NCBI GenBank assembly: GCA_964544115.1
Contig: CAZJBP010000097.1
Span: 1-14,501 of the forward strand
From: CAZJBP01 sp964544115
Lineage (GTDB): Bacteria > Verrucomicrobiota > Kiritimatiellia > UBA8416 > JADHWI01
DNA length: 14,501 bases
Direction: 5' to 3'
The notes under the pieces were generated by a model. That model saw only the letters and a program-made list of their open reading frames with translations. It was not told the DNA's origin and searched no databases. Position 1 is the stretch's first letter, and each line of letters begins with the position of its first letter. The translations under genes and the position numbers were made by a program. Positions 7,263-14,501 of the stretch are shown piece after piece.

Positions 7263-8333
7263 CTAGTACTGACCGTACTTGCGGACGGTTTCGTACATAG
7301 CCAGAACGTTTTCCGTGGGCGAATTGTCCTGCAACGCATGCGTGGGCGAGAAGCAGTACCCGCCGCCGGGTTTCATGATCTCAAGCGTCTCCCGGCAGTA
7401 CGCGATCGTCTCGTCCACGGTCCCGAAGGCCACCGGCCCGGCCGTGCTGATACAACCGTGGAAGGCGAGCCGGTCACCGAAGCGCTTCTTCAGATAGGCC
7501 GGCGACATGTCGGCGGCCTCAGGCTGCAGGGTGTCCACGGCCGACAGACCCATCTCGATGTATTCGTCGTATGCCCAGCTGCTCGAGCCGCAGGTGTGCA
7601 TCATCACCGGAATGTCGTACGCCTTGGCAAGGTCGAAGAAGGGCTTGTGGCGCGGCTTGATGTGCTTGTGGAACATCTCCCGGCTGATCAGCGGCCCGCG
7701 GATCGACCCCAGGTCCTCGCCGATCCACATGAAATCCACGCGGCCCTTTGCCGCCTCGAGCTGCCGCCGGGACTGCTCCAGCTGAATGGCGAGCATCCGG
7801 TCGATCAGGAGCAGGCCGGCGGGGTCGTCGGTCGCCAGATCGAAAAACATCTGCTCCATGCCGCGCAGGAATCCGGCCGTATTCATGATGCACGCCAGGC
7901 CAGCGCCGCCGATGTTGATGGCGAACTCCTTTCGCGCCTCACAGTCCGCCACCATGCGCGAATAGTCAAAATGATCCGGGTTCGGCATCGGCCACCTGGC
8001 GACGGCCTCCTCATCCGCGCCCTGCAGGGGAAAGTCGCAGTAGTCCCAGTAGGTGCCGGTTCCGTGGTCGACCAGCCGGGTGACCCAGCCCCAAAGGCAG
8101 TCCACATTCCGGTCGGGGCGCCCGGCGTGCAGCGCCGGGCCCTTGTACTCGGTGCCTACGCCGCGATAGTCGACGCCAAGCACCTCGCCGACCCACTTGT
8201 TGGCGATTCCGAAGTGCCGGGCCAACCGCTCCTCGATGCCGCCGTTCGAGCTGTAACCCACCGGCACACGATCCGGCTCCTGCCGGGCCAGCATGGTCAT
8301 AAACCGTTCTTTCGACCCCATCGTTCTCTTCAC
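7263..8333 (-). CDS. Uroporphyrinogen decarboxylase-family protein, probable methyltransferase type
   Basis: A 356-residue single-domain protein of the UroD/MtaA/CmuA superfamily, which includes heme-pathway decarboxylases and zinc-dependent corrinoid methyltransferases. The start has the family pattern (SKERFMTMLARQEPDRVPVG). Near the C-terminal half, MHTCGSS provides H246 and C248, and GGGYCFSPTH provides C327, giving H-X-C-X78-C. This closely resembles the zinc ligand motif H-X-C-Xn-C of MtaA/MtbA-type methyltransferases. The N-terminal arginine-rich substrate motif expected of true HemE is not evident, and no heme genes are nearby. The start is GTG at 8333, fixed by a strong RBS. It is the first gene of the leftward set, 144 bp from the SGNH gene. 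In a glycan locus it may demethylate a sugar or related compound, but no corrinoid partner is visible, so that is inference. Confidence 0.82.
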   Translation of the reverse strand: MKRTMGSKERFMTMLARQEPDRVPVGYSSNGGIEERLARHFGIANKWVGEVLGVDYRGVGTEYKGPALHAGRPDRNVDCLWGWVTRLVDHGTGTYWDYCDFPLQGADEEAVARWPMPNPDHFDYSRMVADCEARKEFAINIGGAGLACIMNTAGFLRGMEQMFFDLATDDPAGLLLIDRMLAIQLEQSRRQLEAAKGRVDFMWIGEDLGSIRGPLISREMFHKHIKPRHKPFFDLAKAYDIPVMMHTCGSSSWAYDEYIEMGLSAVDTLQPEAADMSPAYLKKRFGDRLAFHGCISTAGPVAFGTVDETIAYCRETLEIMKPGGGYCFSPTHALQDNSPTENVLAMYETVRKYGQY

Positions 8334-8587
8334 GAGATGACCTCCTCAGAGAAGGGCTGCGCCCCGTCCGGGCGGCCGGACGATCCCGTCCCGCCGGAAC
8401 GCATTCGCCAGAATCATCGCCGCCATGAAGGCACCGCCCCCATGGCAAGAACAAGCGGATACCCTATTTGCATCGTTGGGGGCAAGCAGTGAACATCCGC
8501 AGAAGTTCTGCATCCCTTGACTTCGGCCATCTTGTCGATGACTATACGAGGCCCTCAGATTGAGGTCGTTCACACCAAAAGGACACT
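8334..8587. promoter_or_regulatory. Divergent promoter region with a palindrome
   Basis: This 254-bp region separates the leftward UroD gene from the rightward operon and should control both. On the + strand, TTGACT (8517-8522) is a good -35 match. Downstream, TATACG (8543-8548, 20-nt spacer) or the weaker GACTAT (8540-8545, 17-nt spacer) could serve as -10. A perfect 13-bp palindrome GCAGAA-G-TTCTGC (8499-8511) lies 5 bp upstream of the -35 and is flanked on both sides by ATCC. Its position suits a regulator operator. Nothing else coding is supported here. The promoter assignment is an inference from consensus matching. Confidence 0.45.
8340..8346 (-). promoter_or_regulatory. Strong ribosome binding site for the UroD-family gene
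   Basis: AGGAGGT on the minus strand, 6 nt before the GTG at 8333. This near-perfect anti-16S match supports the GTG rather than the ATG four codons downstream as the start. Confidence 0.8.
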
Positions 8588-10693
8588 ATGGCCACGGACA
8601 GAATCCTCGCACTTGCGCTGTTTGCGTTCACCGGCTTTGTGCTGTCGCTGCCCCAACCGGCCGCGGCGGCGCAGTCCCTGGGCAAGGGCAACGCCAGCCT
8701 GCTCGGCGGTGACCTGACCGACCCGACGGACACCGTTGTGCTGTCTGCGGACCCGGCCCAGGCGTTGCCCGAAGCGGAGATGATCCCAAAGAACGCCGCG
8801 TGGCTCAGGATGGCCTGCTATCCGGTCACGGGGCCCTACGCGACTCCGCGCCAGCGCCACCCCTACCAGAGCCTGGCCGGAACGCCGGCCTGCGCCATCT
8901 TCATGAACAAGCCCGAGCAGATGAAGTGGTCCGTGAGCTTCCTGAAAGGCGGCTTCGGCGGGCCCACCCGTAACGATCCCTACTTCGCCGCCATCGAACT
9001 CAAGGATGCGTTTGTGCTGACGCATTTCACGATCACCCAGAGCCCGGACTCACCGGAGCAGGATCCGAAGGAGTGGGCGATCCAGGGCTCTAACACGGGC
9101 GAAGACGACGACTGGACCGACCTCTACGTCTGCGATGCGACAAACCGGAACGGAACGGCTTTTCAAGAGGGATCCCGGAACGAGACCCTCCTGTTCACGT
9201 CGTTCGATTCAGACGGCATGGCCAAAGCCGTCACGCCGGAGGACGCCAGGAAGCTCGAAGCCCGACTCAAGGACAAGAAGGTCGAAAAGGCGGATTTCGC
9301 CCGGCCCGCAAAGGCCTACACGTGGTTCCGGATCGTCATCTATTCCTGCTTCAACCCCACCGCATGCAATTGGATCTACAAAAATGCCAGCGGCGGCCTG
9401 TCGCTGGGCCAGGTCGAGTTCTTCGGCGTCAAGGGAGAGAAGGAGAAGGTAGCACCCAAGGTGGTGAAAGAAGAGCCCGTCACACCGCCCTCGCTGGATG
9501 CGCCGTTCATCATCTCCTACTGGTGCGGGCCGCCCAAGGAGGAGACCAACCTCGAGCGGATCAAGGAGATCGCCGAGTGCGGGTTCACGGTGGCTCAAGC
9601 GCCAGACCTGTGGGAGCCACCGAGCGAAGAACAGGTGAAGTTCAACCTGAAGTTCCTCGACCTCTGCCAGCAGGCCGGCATCAAGGCGTTCATCTTTGAC
9701 GGGAATGTCTGGAAAGACGGCGACTGGGGCCTGACCAATCCGGCGGATATCCCGAAGATCGAGAAGAACCTCGATGGCATGATCGCCAACTATTCCCAAC
9801 ACCCGGCGCTAATGGGATTCGTTCTCGGGGATGAAATGGGCTACGGATCGCACCCGCGGCTTGCGCTGCTCACCCAGTACCTGCTCAAGAATGACCCCAC
9901 GCACCTCCCCTACTACAACAACCTGCCCAGCTACGCCGCCGGAAACCCCAGAAGCTACGAAAGAGAAGTCGCGGCCTACCTGAAGACGGTCAAGCCCGCG
10001 CTATTCAGCTGGGACGCTTACTGGCAGCTGTCGAGGGGCGACGACGAGAACTACTACTGGGAGAATCTGGAAATGGTGCGGCGGCAGTGCCTGAAGGCGA
10101 AAACCCCGTTCAACCAGATCATCGTGTCGCTGAAGCATATGGGCTACCGCGAGTGCCGGGAGGCGGATCTGCGTTGGCAGGTGTGGACCTCGCTGGCCTA
10201 CGGGTCCCGGGGCATCCAGTACTTCACCTACTGCCACGTGCCGGTCATGACCGAAGGCGACGCGCCCGGCCTGTTGACCAAGGACTTCAAGCGCGACGTC
10301 AAGTGGTTCCAGGTGCAGAAGATCAACCACCGCATCGCGAAGCTCGGACCCACGCTGGTCAAGCTGACCTCGACGGGCGTGTACAACACCGAGCCGTTGC
10401 CGATCGGGACGACCCCGCTGCTGCCCGAAGCCCCGGTCAAGAAGATCGAGGGCGGAGACATGGTGATCGGATGCTTTACGAATGCCGCGGGCAAGGTCTA
10501 CATTCTGCCGGTCAACCGGTCCCGGATGGACCGGCGCACGTTCACGCTGACGCTGGACGGAAAGGCCGCGTCCGCAGCGGAAATCTCGCAGGACACGGGG
10601 GAACTGCTCGCCGCAGCCCCCCTGAAGGACAACGTTCTTGAGGTGGAACTGACGGCCGGCGAAGGCCGGCTGTTCCTGCTCAACAGCAAGTAG
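8588..10693 (+). CDS. Secreted discoidin-like plus TIM-barrel glycosidase-like protein
   Basis: A 701-residue protein. The ATG at 8588 follows AAAAGGA (8577-8583) and opens a clear signal peptide (LALALFAFTGFVLSL, then PAAAA, cleavage near residue 29). Residues about 38-281 form a discoidin/F5-8-type-C-like domain, with LKDAFVLTHFTIT, WAIQGSNTG, DDWTDLY (W176) and WFRIVIYSCFNP. It carries a long charged insert and is closely related to the start of the next protein. A Lys/Glu/Pro-rich linker (about 282-304) follows. Residues 305 to about 600 look like a clan GH-A-type TIM barrel (FIISYWCGPP, FIFDGNVW, GFVLGDEMG with candidate acid/base E416, SLAYGSRGIQYFTY). A C-terminal beta-sandwich ends the protein. 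I cannot assign a CAZy family; GH42-like is the nearest impression. First gene of the rightward operon, 16 bp before the next gene. Likely binds and cleaves an extracellular glycan. Confidence 0.8.
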   Translation: MATDRILALALFAFTGFVLSLPQPAAAAQSLGKGNASLLGGDLTDPTDTVVLSADPAQALPEAEMIPKNAAWLRMACYPVTGPYATPRQRHPYQSLAGTPACAIFMNKPEQMKWSVSFLKGGFGGPTRNDPYFAAIELKDAFVLTHFTITQSPDSPEQDPKEWAIQGSNTGEDDDWTDLYVCDATNRNGTAFQEGSRNETLLFTSFDSDGMAKAVTPEDARKLEARLKDKKVEKADFARPAKAYTWFRIVIYSCFNPTACNWIYKNASGGLSLGQVEFFGVKGEKEKVAPKVVKEEPVTPPSLDAPFIISYWCGPPKEETNLERIKEIAECGFTVAQAPDLWEPPSEEQVKFNLKFLDLCQQAGIKAFIFDGNVWKDGDWGLTNPADIPKIEKNLDGMIANYSQHPALMGFVLGDEMGYGSHPRLALLTQYLLKNDPTHLPYYNNLPSYAAGNPRSYEREVAAYLKTVKPALFSWDAYWQLSRGDDENYYWENLEMVRRQCLKAKTPFNQIIVSLKHMGYRECREADLRWQVWTSLAYGSRGIQYFTYCHVPVMTEGDAPGLLTKDFKRDVKWFQVQKINHRIAKLGPTLVKLTSTGVYNTEPLPIGTTPLLPEAPVKKIEGGDMVIGCFTNAAGKVYILPVNRSRMDRRTFTLTLDGKAASAAEISQDTGELLAAAPLKDNVLEVELTAGEGRLFLLNSK
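8699..9430 (+). repeat. Duplicated discoidin-like domain, copy 1
   Basis: A 244-codon segment of the TIM-barrel gene, from LLGGDLTDP to FFGV, aligns almost without gaps to the 245-codon segment at 10737-11471 in the next gene. Shared strings include QRHPY, PACAIFMN, FAA-ELKDAFVLTHFT, WAIQGSNTG, DDWTDLY, KADFARPAKAYTWFRI or its near match, and YSCFNP. By eye more than half the residues are identical. This is a coding-level domain duplication, not an exact DNA repeat. Confidence 0.85.
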
Positions 10694-10709
10694 GCCATTC
10701 GCGGAGACG

Positions 10710-13682
10710 ATGATGATCACTACGGGAAGAGAAGGACTCCTCGGCGGCGATCTGACGGACCCCGGGGACCAGATCGTGCCGACAGACAAGGACATGAGCT
10801 CCGACCTGCCGGAGGAGGTGCTCCGGCCGCCGAATGCGACGTGGCGGAAGATGACGTGTGAACCGGCCAACGGCCCGGACCTCCCCCCCCATCAGCGCCA
10901 CCCGTACCACAGCTGGCAGGGCGCACCGGCCTGCGCCATCTTCATGAACCGTCCGCAGGACATGAAGTGGTACGTCGGGTTCAAGGACGGCGGCTACGGC
11001 GGCCCCGCGCGGGAGCGCCCCTACTTCGCCGCCGTTGAACTCAAGGACGCCTTTGTCCTCACCCATTTCACCGTCACCCCCAGCCCCGACATGCCGGGCC
11101 GGGATCCGATGGCCTGGGCCATCCAGGGATCGAACACGGGCGCGACGGACGACTGGACGGACCTCTACACCTGCAACGCCCAGGATCGCAGCGGCACGCC
11201 GTTCCAGGAGGCCTCCCGGGGCGAGACGGTCCTGTTCACCTCCTTCACGTCGGCCGACATGGCCGAATCCGTCCGCCCCGAGGACCTGAAGAAGATCAAG
11301 GCGAAGCTTGCGGGAAGGAAGATCGAGACGGCCGACTTTGCCCGCCCGGCCAGGGCTTATACCTGGTTCCGGATCGCGGTGTATTCCTGCTTCAACCCCA
11401 ACTCGATGCACGTCGAGGATTTCAACTTTCCGCCGGGCTTCTCCCTGTCCCAGCTCGAACTCTTCGGCGTGCCGGCGATGGCGGCGAATCTCGATCGCTG
11501 CAACGTCGTGTGGGACAGCCCCAGCAAGAACTCATCCGGCTCCATGCCCATTGGCAACGGCGACATCGGAATGAACGTGTGGGTCGAGGAGAGCGGCGAC
11601 CTGCTGCTCCTGATCAGCAAGACCGACGCGTGGTGCGAGAACAGCCGGCTCCTGAAGATCGGGCGGGCGCGCATTTCGCTGTCCCCCACCCCCTTCGCTC
11701 CGGGCCGGCCGTTCCGCCAGGAACTGAAGCTGCGGCAGGGGATGATCGAGATCTCCGGCGGGGAAGGCAAGGCGGCCACGACGCTGCGGATCTGGGTGGA
11801 CGCCAACCGGCCGGTCATCCGCGTCGAGACGCAAGGCTCGCGGCCCTGCGACGTGACGGTCCGGCTTGAGCTCTGGAGAACCGAGAAACGGCCCTTCCTC
11901 GACTACGAATGGTTCAGCTGCTGGAACATGGGCGGGCTGGATTCCGGCAACCGGCCGGCCGAAGCACAGTGCTATGTGACCCCCGACACGGTCGCCGACG
12001 TCGACGGCCGCATCGTCTGGTATCACCGCAACACATATTCCGTGTGGCCCATCGGCATGAAGCTCCAGGGGCTGGAATCGGTGATGGGGCAGCTGAAGGA
12101 TCCGCTGCTCAACCGCACCTTTGGCGCGGCCATCTGCGGCAAGGGGCTGCTGAAGAAGGATCCGCTCACGCTCCAGTCGGAGAAGGCCTCCCGGTCGCAC
12201 GGCATCTCCATCTACCCCCTGACGGCGCAGACGCCGACGGCGGAGGCCTGGATGGAGCAGCTGGACCGGAGCATCGAGGCCGCGGACCGCACGCCGCCGG
12301 CCAAGGCAAGCGCCAGGCACCAGCGGTGGTGGCAGGAGTTCTGGAGCCGCAGCTGGCTGCAGGTCGGCGGCAGCGACGAGGCCCGGAGCGTCACCTCGGC
12401 CTATACGCTGCAGCGCTGGATCAGCGCCTGCGGCGGCCGCGGCCCGTACGCCATCAAGTTCAACGGCTCGATCTTCACGGTCGAATGGCGCGACGGCGAG
12501 ACGGTGAAGTCGGACCCCGACTACCGCGCCTGGGGCGGCGATTACTGGTGGCAGAACACGCGCCTGCCCTACTGGCCGATGCTGGGCTCGGGCGACTACG
12601 ACCTCATGCGGCCGATGTTCAGGATGTACCTCGACACGCTGGACCTCGCCAAGGCGCGCAATCGCCTCTGGTTCAACTGCGACGGCGCCTTCATGGCCGA
12701 GACCATGTCCTCCTGGGGCATGTTCAGCAACGGCGACTACGGCTGGAAGCGCGAGGGCAAGCACGCCTCCGACGTGGTGAACTCCTTCGTGCGCTGGATC
12801 TGGTCGAGCGGCCTGGACCTGGCGATGATGATGCTGGACTACTACGACCACACTCAGGACGCGGCCTTCCTCAAGAAGGAGCTGCTGCCCTGGGCGGACG
12901 CCATGCTGCTGTACTTCGACACCCGCTTCGCGCGCGACGCCGCCGGCAAGCTGATGATCAGCCCCGCGCAGGCCGTCGAGACGTACCAGCACGGCGTGGT
13001 GAACCCGACGCCCGAAATCGCCGGGCTGCACGCGGTAATCGGCCGCCTCCTGGAGCTGCCTCCGAGGCGGGTGGGCTCCGACCTGCGCAAGCGCTGGAAG
13101 CGGCTCCAGCGCGCGATCCCGGACCTTCCCGTCGCCGAGAGCGAAGGGCGCAAGCAGGTGCTGCCGGCGGCGACGTACGGCGAGCGCAGCAACTGCGAGA
13201 ACCCGGAGCTGTACTCGGTCTTCCCGTTCCGGATCCACGGCGTCGGGAAGCCCGACCTCGAGATCGGGCGCAACACCTTTGCCGCGCGCATCGAGAAAGC
13301 CATCAGCGGCTGGCAGCAGGCGTCGGGTCAGGCCGCCTGCCTAGGGCTGGCCGAGGAGGCGCGCGCGATGGTCGCCACCAACGTGAAGGAGAAGGACCCC
13401 GGCAGCCGCTTCCCGGCGTTCTGGGCGCAGCACTATGACTGGGTTCCGGACCAGGATCACGGCGGCAACATCGCGATTGCTCTGCAGGCCATGCTCATGC
13501 AGGCTGAGGGCCGCAGGATTCTCCTGTTCCCTGCCTGGCCGAGGGGCTGGGACGTCGAGTTCAAGCTCCACGCGCCCGGCAACACCGTGGTGGAGGGCGT
13601 CTACCGGGCGGGCAAGCTCGAGCGCCTGAGCGTGACCCCGGAAAGCCGGGCCGGGGACGTTGAGGTCCTGCCGGCGCAATAG
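10710..13682 (+). CDS. Discoidin-like plus GH95-like (DUF5703-type) glycosidase
   Basis: A 990-residue protein in two parts. Residues about 10-254 repeat the discoidin-like domain of the preceding gene (W149 in DDWTDLY). From about residue 262 the sequence follows GH95 alpha-L-fucosidase-like / DUF5703 proteins: VVWDSPSKNSSGSMPIGNGDIG (PIGNG at 280-284), then an (alpha/alpha)6 region with RGPYAIKFNGSIFTVEW and WGGDYWWQNTRLPYWPML. Candidate catalytic positions are E757 in SPAQAVETYQH (GH95 SPS..PEN region) and D914/D916 in PDQDHGGN (GH95 DGNFG region). ENPELYSVFPF (830-840) matches the GH95 H-LY-LYP stretch. No signal peptide is seen, unlike its neighbour. GGAG (10703-10706) sits 3 nt from ATG 10710 and 6 nt from in-frame ATG 10713, so the latter may be the true start. 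Substrate is unproven; alpha-fucoside or alpha-galactoside are plausible. Confidence 0.82.
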   Translation: MMITTGREGLLGGDLTDPGDQIVPTDKDMSSDLPEEVLRPPNATWRKMTCEPANGPDLPPHQRHPYHSWQGAPACAIFMNRPQDMKWYVGFKDGGYGGPARERPYFAAVELKDAFVLTHFTVTPSPDMPGRDPMAWAIQGSNTGATDDWTDLYTCNAQDRSGTPFQEASRGETVLFTSFTSADMAESVRPEDLKKIKAKLAGRKIETADFARPARAYTWFRIAVYSCFNPNSMHVEDFNFPPGFSLSQLELFGVPAMAANLDRCNVVWDSPSKNSSGSMPIGNGDIGMNVWVEESGDLLLLISKTDAWCENSRLLKIGRARISLSPTPFAPGRPFRQELKLRQGMIEISGGEGKAATTLRIWVDANRPVIRVETQGSRPCDVTVRLELWRTEKRPFLDYEWFSCWNMGGLDSGNRPAEAQCYVTPDTVADVDGRIVWYHRNTYSVWPIGMKLQGLESVMGQLKDPLLNRTFGAAICGKGLLKKDPLTLQSEKASRSHGISIYPLTAQTPTAEAWMEQLDRSIEAADRTPPAKASARHQRWWQEFWSRSWLQVGGSDEARSVTSAYTLQRWISACGGRGPYAIKFNGSIFTVEWRDGETVKSDPDYRAWGGDYWWQNTRLPYWPMLGSGDYDLMRPMFRMYLDTLDLAKARNRLWFNCDGAFMAETMSSWGMFSNGDYGWKREGKHASDVVNSFVRWIWSSGLDLAMMMLDYYDHTQDAAFLKKELLPWADAMLLYFDTRFARDAAGKLMISPAQAVETYQHGVVNPTPEIAGLHAVIGRLLELPPRRVGSDLRKRWKRLQRAIPDLPVAESEGRKQVLPAATYGERSNCENPELYSVFPFRIHGVGKPDLEIGRNTFAARIEKAISGWQQASGQAACLGLAEEARAMVATNVKEKDPGSRFPAFWAQHYDWVPDQDHGGNIAIALQAMLMQAEGRRILLFPAWPRGWDVEFKLHAPGNTVVEGVYRAGKLERLSVTPESRAGDVEVLPAQ
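10737..11471 (+). repeat. Duplicated discoidin-like domain, copy 2
   Basis: A 245-codon partner of the segment at 8699-9430, here at the N terminus of the GH95-like protein without a signal peptide before it. The difference between copies is spread along the whole length (for example EEVLRPPNATW against EAEMIPKNAAW), so the duplication is not recent. Confidence 0.85.
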
Positions 13683-13706
13683 CCGGCGCCAGACAACGCA
13701 TCGAGG

Positions 13707-13713
13707 AAGGAGG
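13707..13713 (+). promoter_or_regulatory. Strong ribosome binding site for the oxidoreductase
   Basis: AAGGAGG, 6 nt upstream of the ATG at 13720. It lies in the 37-bp gap after the GH95-like stop. No terminator is visible in the gap, so the oxidoreductase is read as the third gene of the operon. Confidence 0.8.
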
Positions 13714-13719
13714 ATCGGG

Positions 13720-14501
13720 ATGAGCAAAGACCTTCGGATTGGTATCGTGGGTTGCGGAAGGATCGCCACGGTGGAACACGCCCCGGCCCTGAGCCGGCTG
13801 CCGGGCGTTCGCCTGGTCGCGTTCTGCGACCTCGTGGAAAGCAAGCGACAGCAGTTTCGCGACGCGTATGCACCCGAGGCCACGCTGTTCTCGGATTATG
13901 ACGCGATGCTGGCCGCCGGCGGCCTTGACGCCGTCGTCATCGCCACGCCCAACTACCTGCACTGCCCGATGGCGCTGGCGGCGCTGAAGGCCGGCCTGCA
14001 CGTGCTGTGCGAGAAGCCCATGGCCGGCACCCTGTCGGATGCGAAGCTCATCGTGGCCGCCGCGCGCAAGGCCCGACGCGTGGTGCACGTCAACCAGAGC
14101 TTCCGGTACAGCGCGGCGCATACGACCGTTGCGCAGCTCGTCCGCGACGGACGGATCGGCACGCCCCTCCATGTGCGCTGCCTCCGCGCCCACCCCAGCA
14201 CCCCGGACAAGGCGTGGTCCCCCGGGGCGACCTGGTTCGTCTCGAAGCAGGCCCAGGGCGGGCTCATCTTCGACATCGGCGTCCACATGGCCGACCTGAT
14301 GCAGTGGTGTGTGGGCCCGATCGAGACGGTCTGCTCCTTCCTTGCGACGCGCACGGCCGGCATCGACGTGCCCGACCACATCACGGCGCTGTTCCGCTTC
14401 GAGAACGGCGCCACCGGCGTGCTGGAGCTGAGTTGGACGATGCCCTTCGGCGGCGGCCTGCTCGAGATCTACGGCACGGCGGGCCGGATCCGCATGGGGG
14501 C
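13720..14501 (+). CDS. Gfo/Idh/MocA family NAD(P)-dependent oxidoreductase (3'-truncated)
   Basis: About 260 residues are visible before the window ends; family members usually have 330-400. The Rossmann fold opens with IGIVGCGRIA (residues 7-16). The family CEKPMA motif has E98-K99-P100, whose lysine normally helps catalysis, and FDIGVHMADL (D185, H189) carries the usual active-site Asp/His pair of the C-terminal beta-sheet domain. These enzymes oxidise or epimerise sugars, cyclitols and amino sugars using NAD(P); some act in glycoside cleavage by transient oxidation. There is no signal peptide in this copy, so it is cytoplasmic, unlike the many Tat-exported relatives in Planctomycetota. It probably processes a monosaccharide released by the upstream enzymes. 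Substrate unknown. Confidence 0.9.
   Translation, partial: MSKDLRIGIVGCGRIATVEHAPALSRLPGVRLVAFCDLVESKRQQFRDAYAPEATLFSDYDAMLAAGGLDAVVIATPNYLHCPMALAALKAGLHVLCEKPMAGTLSDAKLIVAAARKARRVVHVNQSFRYSAAHTTVAQLVRDGRIGTPLHVRCLRAHPSTPDKAWSPGATWFVSKQAQGGLIFDIGVHMADLMQWCVGPIETVCSFLATRTAGIDVPDHITALFRFENGATGVLELSWTMPFGGGLLEIYGTAGRIRMG

Noticed and set aside
7263..8333. Calling the UroD-family protein hemE
   Set aside because: No heme pathway genes are nearby, and the H-X-C-Xn-C motif fits the methyltransferase branch better.
6789..8492. 567-codon open frame on the + strand
   Set aside because: It is antisense to the SGNH and UroD-family genes, both with clear motifs; the translation is Arg/His/Val-rich without domains, a typical high-GC shadow.
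11532..13238. 568-codon open frame on the minus strand
   Set aside because: It lies entirely opposite the GH95-like gene with its conserved motifs, has a biased composition and no RBS or domain.

Overview
The window reads as part of a carbohydrate-utilisation (glycan-degradation) locus from a high-GC bacterium. Strong GC bias at codon third positions, mostly clear Shine-Dalgarno sites, and the mix of families (GH2, GH63-like, GH29-like, GH95/DUF5703-like, SGNH hydrolase with PA14, a UroD-like protein and a Gfo/Idh/MocA oxidoreductase) recall the Planctomycetota/Lentisphaerae/Verrucomicrobiota group. This assignment rests on gene content alone: there is no rRNA or other taxonomic marker. No tRNA, CRISPR array, insertion sequence or transporter gene was found.

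Layout. (1) 1-1395 (+): 3' part of a GH2 glycosidase, followed by a strong intrinsic terminator at 1425-1467. (2) 1499-2593 (-): an integral-membrane acyltransferase 3 (OafA-type) convergent with the GH2 gene. (3) 2777-4474 (+): a GH63/trehalase-like (alpha/alpha)6 glycosidase, divergent from the acyltransferase. An unexplained, protein-like 46-codon in-frame stretch follows its stop. (4) A leftward gene set (-): UroD-family protein with a putative zinc-methyltransferase motif (8333-7263), secreted SGNH hydrolase with CHB_HEX_C and PA14 modules (7118-5700), and a short GH29-type fucosidase (5684-4698). The last two are 15 bp apart and almost certainly cotranscribed. (5) A rightward operon (+) starting from the 254-bp divergent intergenic region: secreted discoidin-like/TIM-barrel protein (8588-10693), discoidin-like/GH95-like protein (10710-13682) and a Gfo/Idh/MocA oxidoreductase (13720 to the window end).

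How the genes may work together (inference): the secreted SGNH and TIM-barrel proteins could deacylate and bind or cut an external, possibly fucose-containing polysaccharide. The GH29-like, GH63-like and GH95-like enzymes, none with a visible signal peptide, would trim oligosaccharides, probably inside the cell. The oxidoreductase and UroD-like methyltransferase candidate would convert released, possibly methylated, sugars. The most unusual feature is a roughly 245-residue discoidin-like domain present in both genes of the rightward operon, fused to two unrelated catalytic modules.
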